A stretch of DNA of 64,000 nt from Planococcus halotolerans (GCF_003289955.1 NZ_QLZR01000001.1:744001-808000); one strand, 5' to 3'. Counted from the stretch's first letter, positions 1-9,298 are shown. Numbers and translations: made by a program. The notes: generated by a model not told the origin, from the sequence alone.

Positions 1-1
1 A

Positions 2-361
2 CTTTTCGCTTCTAATTCTGCGATGTTCGAAAATATTTCCAGCGGTGGTGCCGGTGAGGACCAATTGGTATTTACCGGTTCGGGAGAGAATTGGGAGATT
101 GAGTATGTGGTCTTGTATCAAGAAGGGGAACGGGAAAAAGATGTTGCCACTTTGACTTATATCGGAGAAGGAAACCCACCTGAAACTATTGATTATGAAG
201 TTGGATCTTCGAGCGGGACAAATAATAGTTTGAATGAAGATAATTCCCTTGTAATAACAAGCCAGGGTGCAGGATTGAAACTTCATGAAAGCCAGGAGAA
301 TGAAGCTGTCATTAGGTGGGAAGGAAAATCAGAATCTTTTCTGCTGACTCGTGAAGAGTAA
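2..361 (+). CDS. Partial protein of unknown function (C-terminal part)
   Basis: The reading frame is open from the left edge through an internal ATG at 23 to a TAA at 359-361, so the true start lies outside the window. The visible part (about 119 residues) is acidic and rich in Gly, Ser and Glu. It contains alternating hydrophobic strands (EIEYVVLYQEG, VATLTYIGEG), as in small beta-rich extracytoplasmic domains of Bacillales lipoproteins. No catalytic motif is visible. A lipobox, if there is one, would be outside the window. A strong terminator follows at 405-437. Real coding is likely because of frame length and the terminator; the function is unknown. Confidence 0.6.
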   Translation, partial: LFASNSAMFENISSGGAGEDQLVFTGSGENWEIEYVVLYQEGEREKDVATLTYIGEGNPPETIDYEVGSSSGTNNSLNEDNSLVITSQGAGLKLHESQENEAVIRWEGKSESFLLTREE

Positions 362-404
362 ATAGATATCCTTTTTATGAGTTATGAAAATGAATGTATT
401 TCAA

Positions 405-437
405 AAAGAGAGCTTTCACTTGGCAAGCTCTCTTTTA
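405..437 (+). terminator. Intrinsic terminator after the partial gene
   Basis: Perfect stem AAAGAGAGCTT (405-415) with AAGCTCTCTTT (425-435) around a 9-nt loop, followed by T residues. It lies 44 bp after the stop codon of the partial gene. Confidence 0.85.
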
Positions 438-729
438 TGTTTACACGAACCTTTGTATTACTCAGCCGTTAAGCTCCGCTACTCTAATAGCTATGCTCGC
501 ACTCAACATTCCCAGCACAGACATTTATGTATTTCTCAACTCAATGCTCCTTTATTAATTATATCGATTACAACAATTCCCCAATACCAAAAGCTCGCCA
601 CAAAAAAGATCGTTCCAAAAACCGTGACCATTTTCGGCAGTTTTCTGTTTGTGTATATGAGGAACAACCCGATAGAAATGTGAATAATAATAAACAAGAA
701 AAGACTAATGATCTTTCGCCTCCTGCCTT
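438..729. other. Intergenic stretch with no supported gene
   Basis: About 290 bp between the terminator and the 3' end of the small membrane gene. Short open frames cross it on the plus strand, but they have no ribosome binding site, begin inside the terminator region and have no recognisable composition. I see no promoter, RNA motif or repeat that I can support. Confidence 0.4.
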
Positions 730-924
730 CTATTCCTGATTTTCGTATTTGCCCGCAACTTTTTTAATCCCAATAATTGCAGCGTAGGTAATGACCATTC
801 CTGATGCGACACCAATTGTAGTTTGGATTGTCGATTCATCGTCTCCGAATATTAAACGGATTATAAAATACCCCAGAATTGCTCCCAATATTAGACCGGC
901 TAAGGATTTTAAATCTTTTTTCAT
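730..924 (-). CDS. Small two-helix membrane protein
   Basis: A 64-residue protein with a basic N-terminus (MKKDLKS), a hydrophobic helix (LAGLILGAILGYFIIRLIF), a short acidic loop (GDDEST) and a second hydrophobic helix (about residues 36-55) ending in a basic, polar tail. The ATG at 924 is preferred because GGAAGGGG lies 7 bp before it; an in-frame GTG at 930 lies only 1 bp after that motif. It is probably a small integral membrane protein with an N-in/C-in hairpin. No family was recognised and the function is unknown. Two 21-bp repeat arrays lie upstream, between this gene and copA. Confidence 0.65.
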   Translation of the reverse strand: MKKDLKSLAGLILGAILGYFIIRLIFGDDESTIQTTIGVASGMVITYAAIIGIKKVAGKYENQE

Positions 925-1032
925 AATCACACCCCTTCCATTTACTGTAACATATCGTGGAAACGGTGGCTAAACGACCTTTTGCTCCTATGACAACAGC
1001 CATATAGTCAATAAAGGAATATTAACGAGAGT

Positions 1033-1117
1033 GGTTTTTCGCTTTTCGCCTGCGAAAAGCATCCATTTGTCTTTTGGGCTTGGGGTTGGTCTGCTGGATT
1101 TTAGTGTGGAAATTTTT
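1033..1117 (+). repeat. Array flank: hairpin plus T/G-rich tract
   Basis: GCTTTTCGC (1041-1049) pairs with GCGAAAAGC (1052-1060). It is followed by CATCC and a tract reading TTTGTCTTTTGGGCTTGGGG, then the first array. The same arrangement (TTTTCGC/GCGAAAA hairpin, C(A/T)TCC, TTGT-TTTTGGG) recurs beside the arrays at 35.1 kb and, on the minus strand, 50.7 kb. Confidence 0.6.
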
Positions 1118-1200
1118 ACTCCCAACTTTGCCTCTTTTATTCCCAACTTCAGTCGATTTACTCCCAACTTTGCTGCTTTTATTCCCAACTCGCTTTTTCC
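1118..1200. repeat. 21-bp intergenic tandem array, word CCCAAC, array 1
   Basis: Four units start at 1118, 1139, 1160 and 1181, exactly 21 bp apart. Each has the conserved word A(C/T)TCCCAACTT (reverse AAGTTGGGA) plus a variable spacer ending in TTT. The last unit ends CCCAACTCGCTTTTTCC, and the same boundary closes the next array. Because 21 is a multiple of three, all frames read as heptapeptide repeats (for example IPNF/TPNF); I treat these as artefacts, not genes. Confidence 0.8.
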
Positions 1201-1290
1201 GCGATTTGGCACCTCTTATTTTTATCCAGAATGAATGAAAAATGCTATCTCACGCGTAATGTGGACGCCCGAATTTAAGCCGGATTTTTT

Positions 1291-1395
1291 TATGCCCAAC
1301 TTTGGTCGAAATATGCCCAACTTCGGCTGTTTTATGCCCAACTTCCACCGAAATACGCCCAACTTTGCCCCATTTATGCCCAACTCGCTTTTCCC
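1291..1395. repeat. 21-bp intergenic tandem array, word GCCCAAC, array 2
   Basis: Five units start at 1291, 1312, 1333, 1354 and 1375, all 21 bp apart, with core TA(T/C)GCCCAAC (reverse GTTGGGCATA). The final unit ends CCCAACTCGCTTTTCCC, nearly the same boundary as array 1. Beyond it, towards the copA terminator, lies a C-rich stretch. Read on the minus strand this gives terminator, then TTTTTGTTATTTGGGGAGTG, then the array. The same core word forms the array at 47977. Confidence 0.85.
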
Positions 1396-1440
1396 ACCCT
1401 CCCGGCACCCACTCCCCACAACCTTCACTCCCCAAATAAC

Positions 1441-1476
1441 AAAAAGCGCCCGCCGTATCTACCCGGCAAGCGCTTG
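1441..1476 (-). terminator. Intrinsic terminator of copA
   Basis: On the minus strand AAGCGC-TTG-CCG pairs with CGG-CGG-GCGCTT around a GGTAGATA-like loop, followed by TTTTTG. It lies 33 bp after the copA stop and directly abuts the G-rich flank of array 2. Confidence 0.75.
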
Positions 1477-1508
1477 AAACTTCCATATTTTATTACTTTC
1501 GAAATAAT

Positions 1509-3938
1509 CTACTTCCCAAACTTCACTCTTTGCAGTCGCAAGGAGTTCAGGACAACCGACACGGAGCTGAAAGCCATCGCGGCTCCCGCTACCCATGGTG
1601 CCAGCAAACCGATTGCAGCAATTGGGATGCCCACTGTATTGTAGGCGAATGCCCAGAACAGATTCTGTTTGATATTGCGCATTGTTTTGCGGCTCATGAT
1701 GATGGCATCCGCGATGCTGTTTAAATCGCCGCGGATCAAGGTGATGTCCGCTGCTTCCATCGCCACGTCGGTGCCTGTACCGATGGCCATGCCGATATCA
1801 GCTGTCGCAAGTGCCGGCGCGTCATTGATGCCGTCGCCGACCATCGCCACTTTCTTGCCTTGCTGCTGCAGTTTCTTCACTTCGTCCGCTTTGCCTTCCG
1901 GCAGCACTTCCGCGATCACTGCGTCGACGCCGACTTCTTTGCCGATCGCCTGCGCGGTCCGCTCATTGTCGCCTGTCATCATGATTACATGGATCCCCAT
2001 TTTCTGAAGGCGCGCAATCGCTCCACGCGAAGTGTCTTTAATCGTATCCGCAACAGCCACCAATCCGGCATACTCTCCGTTGACTGCAGCGAGCATTGCT
2101 GTTTTGCCGTCACTTTCCAATGCTTCCATTTCAGGCAGAACCGCTGATACATCGATGCCGTATTGCTGCATGAGTTTACGGGTTCCAACCAGAACACCTT
2201 GCCCTGAGACTGTTGCTTGAACGCCGTAACCCGGAATCGCTTCGAAAAATTGCACTTTGCCAAGTTCGATGCCTTTTTCCTGGATCCCCTCCACGATCGC
2301 TTGCGCGAGTGGATGTTCGGATTGCTTCTCAGCTGCGCCGACCAATGACAGAACGTGTTCTTCGTCTTGTCCATCAGCCAGCTTAACATCCGTCAACACC
2401 GGTTTGCCGTGCGTGACCGTACCCGTTTTATCGACAACAACTGTATCGATGCTTTGAGTCTGCTCCAAATGCTCGCCGCCTTTAAACAGGACACCCATTT
2501 CCGCTGACCGGCCGGAGCCCGCCATAATGGAAGTCGGTGTTGCAAGACCGAGCGCACATGGGCAGGCAATGACCAATACCGCAATCAGCACTTCAAGCGC
2601 TGGTGTGAAATTGCCCGGGGCAACAAGGAAATACCACACGAGGAACGTAACTAACGCGATTCCGACAACAATCGGAACGAAGATGCCAGAAATTTTATCA
2701 GCCATTCGCTGGATCGGCGCTTTTGTTCCCTGCGCGTCTTCCACCACTTTAATGATTTGCGCGAGCGCTGTATCGCGTCCCACTTTCGTCGCTTTCATTT
2801 GGATCGAACCATTGCTGTTGATCGTTGAACCGTAGAGCAGATCGCCTGCCGCTTTGTCGACCGGCAAACTTTCTCCAGTCAGCATGGATTCATCGACTGC
2901 CGTAGTTCCTTCCAGCACTTCGCCGTCCACCGGAATTTTTTCACCGGGTTTGACGAAGATGGTGTCGCCGATCGCCACTTCTTCCAGCGGCACTACCGTT
3001 TCGACTCCGTCCCGCAGAACGACAGCTGTTTTCGCCTGAAGGCCCATCAGTTTCTTGATCGCTTCAGATGAACGGCCTTTCGCTTTCGCTTCGAATAATT
3101 TACCCAATACGATTAGGGTAATCAAAACCGCACTGGTTTCAAAATACAGATGCGCTGCGTGAGGCGAACCGGCGTGAATAATCGCCTGATAGACGCTGTA
3201 GAAATAAGCCGCCGATGTACCCATCGCGACCAGCACGTCCATATTTGCACTGCCGTTGCGGAGCGCTTTATATGCCCCGACATAGAACTGTTTCCCGATA
3301 ATGAATTGAACCGGCGTTGCCAGAAGCATCTGAACCCACGGATTCATCAGGATTTCCGGAACATATAAAAATGATGTAAAGGAAAAGTGGCCGACCATCG
3401 TCCACAGTAAAGGCAGAGAAAGAATGGCTGACGCAATGAACTTCCATTTCTGCTCCTGGATGGCTTTTTCACGGTAATCCACTTTTTCCGTTTCTTCCTG
3501 GTGCTGATGAGCGCCGTAACCCAGTTTTTCCACTTTCGCGATGATGTCGCCAACAGTCACTTCGGACGGATTAAATTCAATCGTCGCTTTTTCGAGCGCC
3601 AGATTGACATTCGCCCCTGTGACACCACCCAGTTTGTTCAACCCTTTTTCAACACGGGTCGAGCAAGCCGCACACGTCATCCCGGTAATATCAAATTCTG
3701 CTTTCTGTTTGACGACGCCATAGCCAAGCGCGTCGATTTTCTTTTCAAAATCCGCTTCACTGAGTTTAGTGGAGTCATATTGAATTGATGACTTTTCAAG
3801 CGCAAGGTTGACGCTCGCCTGTTCGACGCCATCCATTTTGTTCAGCCCTTTTTCGATGCGGGTTGCACAGGCAGCACAGGTCATCCCTGTGATTTGAAAG
3901 TTCGCTTCTTTGGTTGTTTCTTTTGTTGCTGTCGCCAT
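1509..3938 (-). CDS. copA: Copper-exporting P1B-type ATPase CopA
   Basis: CopA pumps Cu(I) out of the cytoplasm at the expense of ATP and is an inner-membrane protein. The 809-residue chain has two N-terminal heavy-metal-associated domains with GMTCAAC motifs (Cys21/24 and Cys89/92). These are followed by membrane helices, the TGES actuator motif (about 354-357), the Cys-Pro-Cys metal motif at 459-461 in the transmembrane region, the phosphorylation motif DKTGT at 503, the SEHPLA motif and GDGINDAP. The length is normal for the family. The ATG at 3938 follows GGAGGAGAG at good spacing. It is the last gene of csoR-copZ-copA, and a CsoR-like dyad lies just upstream at 3956-3974. Function is well supported. 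Confidence 0.97.
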   Translation of the reverse strand: MATATKETTKEANFQITGMTCAACATRIEKGLNKMDGVEQASVNLALEKSSIQYDSTKLSEADFEKKIDALGYGVVKQKAEFDITGMTCAACSTRVEKGLNKLGGVTGANVNLALEKATIEFNPSEVTVGDIIAKVEKLGYGAHQHQEETEKVDYREKAIQEQKWKFIASAILSLPLLWTMVGHFSFTSFLYVPEILMNPWVQMLLATPVQFIIGKQFYVGAYKALRNGSANMDVLVAMGTSAAYFYSVYQAIIHAGSPHAAHLYFETSAVLITLIVLGKLFEAKAKGRSSEAIKKLMGLQAKTAVVLRDGVETVVPLEEVAIGDTIFVKPGEKIPVDGEVLEGTTAVDESMLTGESLPVDKAAGDLLYGSTINSNGSIQMKATKVGRDTALAQIIKVVEDAQGTKAPIQRMADKISGIFVPIVVGIALVTFLVWYFLVAPGNFTPALEVLIAVLVIACPCALGLATPTSIMAGSGRSAEMGVLFKGGEHLEQTQSIDTVVVDKTGTVTHGKPVLTDVKLADGQDEEHVLSLVGAAEKQSEHPLAQAIVEGIQEKGIELGKVQFFEAIPGYGVQATVSGQGVLVGTRKLMQQYGIDVSAVLPEMEALESDGKTAMLAAVNGEYAGLVAVADTIKDTSRGAIARLQKMGIHVIMMTGDNERTAQAIGKEVGVDAVIAEVLPEGKADEVKKLQQQGKKVAMVGDGINDAPALATADIGMAIGTGTDVAMEAADITLIRGDLNSIADAIIMSRKTMRNIKQNLFWAFAYNTVGIPIAAIGLLAPWVAGAAMAFSSVSVVLNSLRLQRVKFGK

Positions 3939-3955
3939 GATTCTCTCCTCCTCCC

Positions 3956-3974
3956 TATACTATATGGGGGTATA
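3956..3974. promoter_or_regulatory. CsoR-like operator before copA
   Basis: TATACTATATGGGGGTATA is an inverted repeat (TATAC...GGTATA) with the GC tract typical of CsoR operators. It lies 17 bp upstream of the copA start. Similar dyads precede copZ (4251-4269) and csoR (4601-4617). Confidence 0.6.
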
Positions 3975-4009
3975 TTCCGCTTAAAAGAGAAGAGTGCTAA
4001 AGAGCACCC

Positions 4010-4213
4010 TTATACTACGTCGTATCCTTGGTCTTCGATTGTTTCTTTGATTTCACCAAGTGATGTTTTGCTGTCATCGTAATTTACGGCAACCTGGCCG
4101 TTCTCAAGATCCACTTTCACTGTCGAAACGCCTTGAAGTTCGCCTACACTCGATTCAACTGCATTTACGCAATGTGCGCAAGACATACCTTCTACTTTTA
4201 ATGTTTCATTCAT
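4010..4213 (-). CDS. copZ: Copper chaperone CopZ
   Basis: A 67-residue single heavy-metal-associated domain with the Cu(I)-binding motif GMSCAHC (Cys12 and Cys15) near the N-terminus and the usual ferredoxin-like pattern to the end. In this family CopZ carries Cu(I) in the cytoplasm and hands it to the N-terminal domains of CopA, whose gene is 71 bp downstream on the same strand. GAGGAGG precedes the ATG at 4213. A CsoR-like dyad (4251-4269) lies in the gap to csoR, so copper should derepress it. Length and motif are typical. Confidence 0.95.
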   Translation of the reverse strand: MNETLKVEGMSCAHCVNAVESSVGELQGVSTVKVDLENGQVAVNYDDSKTSLGEIKETIEDQGYDVV

Positions 4214-4250
4214 TGTAATTCCTCCTCTTATGCTATTTTCTTAAGCTTAA

Positions 4251-4269
4251 TATACCTTCTTAGGGTATA
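4251..4269. promoter_or_regulatory. CsoR-like operator before copZ
   Basis: TATACCTTCTTAGGGTATA is an inverted repeat (TATACC/GGGTATA arms) between csoR and copZ. It resembles known CsoR sites and the other two dyads in this cluster. Confidence 0.6.
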
Positions 4270-4290
4270 TCAACCTTTTTGTTTCCTTTT

Positions 4291-4578
4291 TTACTTCGTC
4301 ATCGTCTTCATGACATCCATCAATTCGTTGATTGCTTCTTCGCCTTTATTGTCTTTAATCGCTTTTGCCACGCAGTGATGTGTATGATCTTCCAATAAAG
4401 CCAGCGACACTTTGTTCATAGCCGATTGGATCGCGCTGACCTGGTGAAGGATGTCTACACAATAGCGGTCGTTCTCGACCATTTGATGGACTCCGCGAAC
4501 CTGCCCTTCAATCCGTTTTAACCGGTTCAAAAGCTGCTGTTTGTTTGGCTGTACTGTTGATTTCATTATTTTTTCCAT
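4291..4578 (-). CDS. csoR: Copper-sensing transcriptional repressor CsoR
   Basis: CsoR is an all-helical repressor that releases operator DNA when it binds Cu(I). The protein (95 residues from the chosen start) has the family pattern LLNRLKRIEGQVRGV and the Cys-His-Cys copper ligands at Cys40, His65 and Cys69 (YCVD...HTHHC), which separates CsoR from relatives lacking one ligand. The ATG at 4578 is chosen because GGGAGG lies 8 bp upstream; an upstream in-frame ATG at 4602 would overlap the operator-like sequence and has no ribosome binding site. It is the first gene of the csoR-copZ-copA cluster and probably represses all three genes. Confidence 0.93.
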   Translation of the reverse strand: MEKIMKSTVQPNKQQLLNRLKRIEGQVRGVHQMVENDRYCVDILHQVSAIQSAMNKVSLALLEDHTHHCVAKAIKDNKGEEAINELMDVMKTMTK

Positions 4579-4600
4579 TATTTGAACCTCCCGATTCAAC

Positions 4601-4617
4601 ATACCCTATACCCGTAT
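4601..4617. promoter_or_regulatory. CsoR-like operator before csoR
   Basis: ATACCCTATACCCGTAT, ATAC/GTAT arms with a C-rich centre, lies just upstream of the csoR ribosome binding site. It suggests autoregulation. Its symmetry is weaker than that of the two other dyads. Confidence 0.45.
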
Positions 4618-4660
4618 CATAAATGATTCATAAATGGAGGTCAATATTATTGCTTATAAA

Positions 4661-4695
4661 AAACCTCGAAATTCAGAGCTCTGAATTTCAAGGTT
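4661..4695 (-). terminator. Intrinsic terminator of the metallo-hydrolase gene
   Basis: AAACCTCGAAATTCAGAG pairs almost perfectly with CTCTGAATTTCAAGGTTT. On the minus strand a run of six T follows. It lies 28 bp after the stop codon at 4724. Confidence 0.8.
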
Positions 4696-4723
4696 TACAT
4701 TTATAGAAGCTTGTTATTTTCTA

Positions 4724-5482
4724 TTAAAAACTGTAGCTTTCCCCATCATCCGGGACTGAAAGTTTCGCAGAAAACCCTTTTTCTTCTGCGAAATCTTTCA
4801 GTTCTTTACGGGATAAGGTCCAGTGATTAACTGCTTCCATATGTACAGCAATGATTTCCGCATTTGGTGCAGCTTCATGTACAGCCAAAACATCCTCTTT
4901 CCCCATCACCAGCGAACCGCCTTCCAAAAATTGATTGTCCCCAGCGTTTACAACGATCACTTCAGGATTATGGACATCAATCACTTTTTGCACGGCATCA
5001 TACCAAACTGTATCTCCGGCTACATATAAAGTCTTTTCATCCGCATGTTCAAAAACTACGCCTGAAACCAATCCGGCAAGTTTAAGAACTTCGCCTCTGC
5101 CGTGTTCCCCGTCGGTTATCGTAAGACGGATGTCTTCAAACACAGTATCTTTCTGAAGAACTTCGACTTTGGAAAAACCGGCTTTCCGTATTTGTTGTGC
5201 ATCTTCTTCATTCTGGGTAAATAATTTCACATCTTTCGGCACAGCCTCTTTTGCAGCATCATCCCAGTGATCCAAGTGTAAATGAGTGACAATCACGGCA
5301 TCTGCATCGACAATATCATCAATGGAAACCGGCAAATCGTACAGCGGATTATTTTGATCCTGCCGTGCGGAATTCGGAAAAGGCGGATATACTCCTTTTT
5401 CCGCCAGGAATGGATCGATTAAAAACTTTTTCCCTGCATAGTTGACTGTTAATGTAGCATTTCGGATATGATGAATATTCAT
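4724..5482 (-). CDS. Metallo-beta-lactamase-fold metal-dependent hydrolase
   Basis: A 252-residue single-domain protein. The metal motif THLHLDHWDD gives His67, His69, Asp71 and His72, and later VAGDTVWYD and HMEAVNH supply further expected ligands of the MBL fold. The N-terminus (MNIHHIRNATLTVNYAGKKFL) resembles the UPF0173-like L-ascorbate-lactonase/YtkL group, in which the fold begins with a beta-rich 'fix me a substrate loop' region. It lacks a signal peptide and should be cytoplasmic. It is transcribed divergently from the Lrp-type regulator at 5603, which may control it; this is inferred from position only. The substrate is not determinable. Confidence 0.85.
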   Translation of the reverse strand: MNIHHIRNATLTVNYAGKKFLIDPFLAEKGVYPPFPNSARQDQNNPLYDLPVSIDDIVDADAVIVTHLHLDHWDDAAKEAVPKDVKLFTQNEEDAQQIRKAGFSKVEVLQKDTVFEDIRLTITDGEHGRGEVLKLAGLVSGVVFEHADEKTLYVAGDTVWYDAVQKVIDVHNPEVIVVNAGDNQFLEGGSLVMGKEDVLAVHEAAPNAEIIAVHMEAVNHWTLSRKELKDFAEEKGFSAKLSVPDDGESYSF

Positions 5483-5602
5483 TTGAACAATCCCTCCATT
5501 TTTTATTATGATTCAGTATATACCCGCAGTGGTCCTGAATTACATAGCTTCGATAAAGTCTTTTAGCCATTTCACTTTATTTATGAAAGGAATTGAAAAA
5601 TC

Positions 5603-6010
5603 TTGGATAACACAGATCTCCGGATTTTGGACGAACTCTCAAAAAACAGCCGCATATCGATGAAAGAACTGGGTGAAAAAATTCACTTAAGCGGACCTGC
5701 AGCTTCAGCCCGTGTTGAAAAGCTGGAAGACAGCGGAATCATCGAAAGCTATACGATTAAGGTCAATCAACAGAATTTGGGCTACCCCATTCATGCCATG
5801 ATCAGCATTCTGACCAGCAGCAAAGATCACGCTCCCTATTTAACGTTTTTGAAAACACAAACTGATTTTGTCATCAACAACTATAAAATCAGTGGAGACA
5901 GCTGCTATCTTCTTGAATGCAAATTCCCTTCCAATGAAGTATTGGACGAATTTCTTATCAATTTGAATACCCATGTAAATTATAAATTATCGCTTGTCAT
6001 CGCCAAATGA
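5603..6010 (+). CDS. Lrp/AsnC-family transcriptional regulator
   Basis: A 135-residue protein with an N-terminal winged helix (about residues 1-60; LDNTDLRILDELSKNSRIS, then helix-turn-helix SMKELGEKIHLSGPAASARV) and a C-terminal alpha/beta ligand-binding domain of the RAM/Lrp type. These regulators usually form octamers and respond to amino acids. The start is a TTG at 5603 with AAAGGAA about 9 bp upstream; no ATG exists in the frame near it. It diverges from the metallo-hydrolase gene, and a common arrangement is control of the divergent neighbour plus autoregulation. The ligand cannot be read from sequence. Confidence 0.88.
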   Translation: MDNTDLRILDELSKNSRISMKELGEKIHLSGPAASARVEKLEDSGIIESYTIKVNQQNLGYPIHAMISILTSSKDHAPYLTFLKTQTDFVINNYKISGDSCYLLECKFPSNEVLDEFLINLNTHVNYKLSLVIAK

Positions 6011-6023
6011 CCTGGCGCGATAA

Positions 6024-6067
6024 AAACAGCCCCCGTACACTTCAACTGTGTACGGGGGCTGTTTCTT
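6024..6067. terminator. Bidirectional terminator between the Lrp gene and fbp
   Basis: AAACAGCCCCCGTACAC pairs perfectly with GTGTACGGGGGCTGTTT, with A-rich sequence on the left and T-rich on the right. It can end transcription from both convergent genes. Confidence 0.9.
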
Positions 6068-6068
6068 T

Positions 6069-8000
6069 TTACATATACCGGTGTTTCCGTAGCGAGTTCA
6101 AATTCGAGATTTCCTGTGAAAGCTTCTCACCGATATTCGTTTCCCTCACCATTTGGCGCTCCAGTTCCTTATCCACCAGCCGCTTCACTGAAAGGACATC
6201 GGTTTCATTGCTCAGCACTTCTTCTTTTGAATTGAATTTTTGATGGGCGACAAGCTGCATGCCATAGGAATTGTATAGCAGCGTATAGCCGGCAATGCCT
6301 GTCGTCGATTGATAGGCTTTGGAAAAACCGCCATCGATGACAATCATCTTGCCGTTGGCTTTGATCGGATTCTCACCGTCGATTTCCTTCACCGGTGTAT
6401 GGCCATTGATGATGCGGCCATGTTCGGGATCGAGATCAAATTCAGCGAGCATCTTGCCGCACATTTCCTCATCTTCCCGCAAATAATAATAAGGATTTTT
6501 ACGTTCCTTATGCGTTTCTTTTTCTTTAATGAAGTAACGTTCAAACGTCGTCATTTCCCGTTTGCCGAATAATGACGAGTTCTCGCCGGTCCACAGGTAC
6601 CATACCATGTCAGTCGCAAAGTCATCCGTTTCGTCAGGGTTGGCGAAAGCATGGCGGAGATAATGTTCAAAGACGTCCAGCAAGTCACGGCCTGCGTAGA
6701 TTTTGCCTTCGATTTCCATCTTCTTCATGTCGCCGTTTTCCTCCAGCGGGATGCAGCCGTGGATCAGCAGATTGCCGTTGTACTGCAAATAAAGGCTGCC
6801 TTTTTTCATCAGGAAGTTCATATGACGCGCAAGTTTCTCGGAATGCTGAATCGAAAACAGCAATTTGTCCATCACTTGCTGTTCTTCTTCCAGCAAACGG
6901 TCCGGCTGTTCCGGATCAATCGTCGCGAAACAGGTATTCTCAAGAGCATAGGTTATGCCGTGGATTGTCGCAGTTTTGTTCTTATAATCAACTTTCTCGA
7001 GCAGCAGCCGGTCTTCCATTGCAAAGCACTGACGCCGTTTGATGATCGGACTTTCCAGTTTGAATTGGATCATCGAAATCGCCTGATGAATCTTGGTGAT
7101 TTGCAGCTGTTCCTGCTCCGTCAGCGTTTCATCTGAAATCCGCTTCGGCCGGAAAACCGGGTTGTCGTCGTAATATTTCTCCGCAAGGTTCAGCAGCGGA
7201 CGAAGATTGATGCCATAAACGTCTTCGATAATGTCCAGGTTATTGTAACGGGCACAAATCCGAATGATGTTCGCCAAGCATACTTTCGAGCCGGCAAACG
7301 CACCGATCCATAATGCGTCATGATTGCCCCACTGAATATCGACCGAATGGTAATCAATTAACGTATCGACAATTTTATGCGGATCCGGTCCCCGGTCGTA
7401 AATATCACCGACTACATGCAGATGGTCGACCACCAAACGCTGCGTCGTATATGCGAGACCGATAATCAACTTATCTGCCTGTCCAAGTGCGATGACCTGA
7501 TCGACCATTTTGGCGTAATAGTCCTTTTTATTCGTGAATTCGTCTGTCTTGTACAGCAGCTCTTCAACAATATAGACAAATTGCTTCGGCAGCGCCCGGC
7601 GCAGTTTCGACCGCGTGTACTTCGACGAAGCATAAGCCACCAGCTTCAGCATGCGCTCGATGATTTCTATGTACCATTCCCGCAGCTCCTGTTTGCTGCT
7701 GAAGTTACTTTTGATCAATTGCAATTTCTCTTCCGGATAATAAACCAGCGTGGCAAATTCGTTCAATTCCTTTTCCTGCAATTCATCCTTGAAAAGATCC
7801 CGGATTTTCACTTTCACATTGCCGGAACCGTTGCGCAGCACATGCTGGAACGCCTGATACTCGCCGTGCAAATCGCTGACAAAATGCTCTGTCCCTTTCG
7901 GCAGATCCAGGATTGCTTCAAGATTGATGATTTCAGTTGCCACTTTTTCCTCGCTGTCGTATTTCTGCGCCAATAAATCCAGATATTTTGAATCCACCAT
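6069..8000 (-). CDS. fbp: Class III fructose-1,6-bisphosphatase
   Basis: This enzyme hydrolyses fructose 1,6-bisphosphate to fructose 6-phosphate in gluconeogenesis. The 643-residue product matches the long Firmicutes class III type and is unrelated to classes I and II. Metallophosphoesterase motifs are visible: [10 protein letters not shown] (about residue 42), [18 protein letters not shown], and a later NGHTPVKE. The start at 8000 ([10 protein letters not shown]) is chosen because AAAGGGGA lies 8 bp upstream; an ATG-started extension of 24 residues has no ribosome binding site. It stands alone, converging on the Lrp gene and diverging from the GAF-STAS gene. Confidence 0.95.
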   Translation of the reverse strand: MVDSKYLDLLAQKYDSEEKVATEIINLEAILDLPKGTEHFVSDLHGEYQAFQHVLRNGSGNVKVKIRDLFKDELQEKELNEFATLVYYPEEKLQLIKSNFSSKQELREWYIEIIERMLKLVAYASSKYTRSKLRRALPKQFVYIVEELLYKTDEFTNKKDYYAKMVDQVIALGQADKLIIGLAYTTQRLVVDHLHVVGDIYDRGPDPHKIVDTLIDYHSVDIQWGNHDALWIGAFAGSKVCLANIIRICARYNNLDIIEDVYGINLRPLLNLAEKYYDDNPVFRPKRISDETLTEQEQLQITKIHQAISMIQFKLESPIIKRRQCFAMEDRLLLEKVDYKNKTATIHGITYALENTCFATIDPEQPDRLLEEEQQVMDKLLFSIQHSEKLARHMNFLMKKGSLYLQYNGNLLIHGCIPLEENGDMKKMEIEGKIYAGRDLLDVFEHYLRHAFANPDETDDFATDMVWYLWTGENSSLFGKREMTTFERYFIKEKETHKERKNPYYYLREDEEMCGKMLAEFDLDPEHGRIINGHTPVKEIDGENPIKANGKMIVIDGGFSKAYQSTTGIAGYTLLYNSYGMQLVAHQKFNSKEEVLSNETDVLSVKRLVDKELERQMVRETNIGEKLSQEISNLNSLRKHRYM

Positions 8001-8149
8001 TGGAATATCCCCTTTCGAAATCCGTCTGCTATTTATAATCATGAAAAGCCTGTCCCATTTCAGTGCAGGCAATCAATAAAAGAAAGTTTCTCTATCTCCA
8101 GTCTATAGCAGTTGGCGGGAAGGCTCTAGTGTAAAGTGCACCCTTAGTC

Positions 8150-8177
8150 TTGACTGACAAAACATATTTCCTATAGG
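8150..8177 (+). promoter_or_regulatory. Candidate sigma-A promoter of the GAF-STAS gene
   Basis: TTGACT (8150-8155), 16-bp spacer, TATAGG (8172-8177), about 65 bp before the start codon at 8243. A plausible vegetative promoter, not a sigma-B one; no GTTTAA/GGGTAT pair was seen. Confidence 0.4.
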
Positions 8178-8242
8178 GTTAAAGATAGAGAAATCGAAAA
8201 GTTCTGCCAAAGAGCCATTGTTAATGAGGAGGAAATCCATAA

Positions 8243-9088
8243 ATGCAGGAAACGAAAAGAGTATCCACTCACGATTCATTGAAGGCGGTCTCTTATAAAC
8301 TGTTTGAAGTGATCAGCGATGAGCTGGATGTGAATACCGCTTATGTGGCGCAAAAAGGTTCGAAGGCTATGAAAGTGATCAGTTCGTTCAATAAAGATCA
8401 TTTCATCGTTCCGGAAGGCTTTCAGGTCACTTACGATGGATCGCATTGCCGCCTGATCATCCAAAATGATGAGGGAGTTATGCATACAAATAATCTGGGT
8501 TCGTTCAATTTAACGAAAGACATGGAAGTGACCGAACAACTGAAAGTCAAAGGCTACCTCGGAGTGACATTACGCGACTACTACGGGAATATTTTCGGCA
8601 CTTTGTGCGTCATGGACAAGGAAGAAAAAGATTTTACTGATAAAGACATTCATTTTTTAAAGAATATGGCCGAGGTGCTGTCCTATATCATTCATTTGGA
8701 CAACACGATTGCAGATATCGATTTGCTCAGTGTACCAATCATTCCGATAAAAAAAGGGCTGGCAATACTTTCGCTGCAAGGTAATATCAATGAGGAACGC
8801 TCACAAAAGATTTTGGAAGATACCCTCAGTTATGCGGCAAAAAACAGCAGCGAATCTTTCATTATTGATTTATCTCAGATTGTCCTGCTGGAAAACCGTT
8901 TTCCAGATGTGTTGAGGAACCTGGTGCTCGGCTTGAATATCATGGGCATTAAAGTCATGATGACCGGACTGCCGCCGTGGCTTGTCAAAATGCAGGAAGT
9001 CCGCGACCACCTGACGGACCTTCAAACGGAGTATGTGGTTGATATTGAATCGGCATTAAATAATATAGGGTACACCTTAGAAAAATAA
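8243..9088 (+). CDS. GAF-STAS sensory protein
   Basis: A 281-residue cytoplasmic protein. Residues about 20-155 look like a GAF domain (ending GTLCVMDKEEKDFTDKDIHFLKN, a typical final strand/helix). Residues about 165-281 form a STAS domain beginning IIPIKKGLAILSLQGNI and continuing through IIDLSQIVLLENRFPDVL. This resembles RsbR-type stressosome paralogues, which combine a variable N-terminal sensor with a C-terminal STAS domain; those normally carry phosphorylatable Ser/Thr in STAS, whereas here the loop reads DLSQI with one Ser. GAGGAGG precedes ATG 8243. It is a single gene, and the downstream hairpin is 210 bp away. Role in general stress signalling is inferred. Confidence 0.8.
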   Translation: MQETKRVSTHDSLKAVSYKLFEVISDELDVNTAYVAQKGSKAMKVISSFNKDHFIVPEGFQVTYDGSHCRLIIQNDEGVMHTNNLGSFNLTKDMEVTEQLKVKGYLGVTLRDYYGNIFGTLCVMDKEEKDFTDKDIHFLKNMAEVLSYIIHLDNTIADIDLLSVPIIPIKKGLAILSLQGNINEERSQKILEDTLSYAAKNSSESFIIDLSQIVLLENRFPDVLRNLVLGLNIMGIKVMMTGLPPWLVKMQEVRDHLTDLQTEYVVDIESALNNIGYTLEK

Positions 9089-9298
9089 GAACAGTAATTT
9101 AATGATATAAAATTATCTTAACAAGCAAAAATAGAGCCTTTTTATTTTACTTTGCCTAACATTCTGTTTATTATGTACTTGTAAGGTAATAAACAATTTT
9201 TTACATCAACCCAATCCATTATAAAAGACAGTCCAGAACTTTTCTTGACTGCTCTCATATTAATCAGGTCGAGTATTCCAGACAATAGAGCTGGCAAT
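9089..9298. other. AT-rich intergenic stretch before an orphan hairpin
   Basis: No open frame with a ribosome binding site. A small hairpin CCAG-N9-CTGG (9278-9294) precedes the terminator at 9299. The stretch may hold the 5' leader of ribT or a short RNA; nothing more can be supported. Confidence 0.3.

Noticed and set aside
384..739. Two plus-strand frames after the first gene
   Set aside because: They begin in or just after the terminator, have no ribosome binding site and no coherent protein character.
1468..1480. Catabolite (cre-like) site AAGCGCTTG
   Set aside because: The palindrome is part of the copA terminator arm, downstream of the gene, and lacks the full cre consensus.
988..1486. 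Open frames with heptapeptide repeats (IPNF, KLGI, VGHK types) across the 21-bp arrays
   Set aside because: A 21-bp period opens all frames on both strands. Equivalent arrays with 20-bp period shift frame at each unit, and none of the frames has a ribosome binding site.
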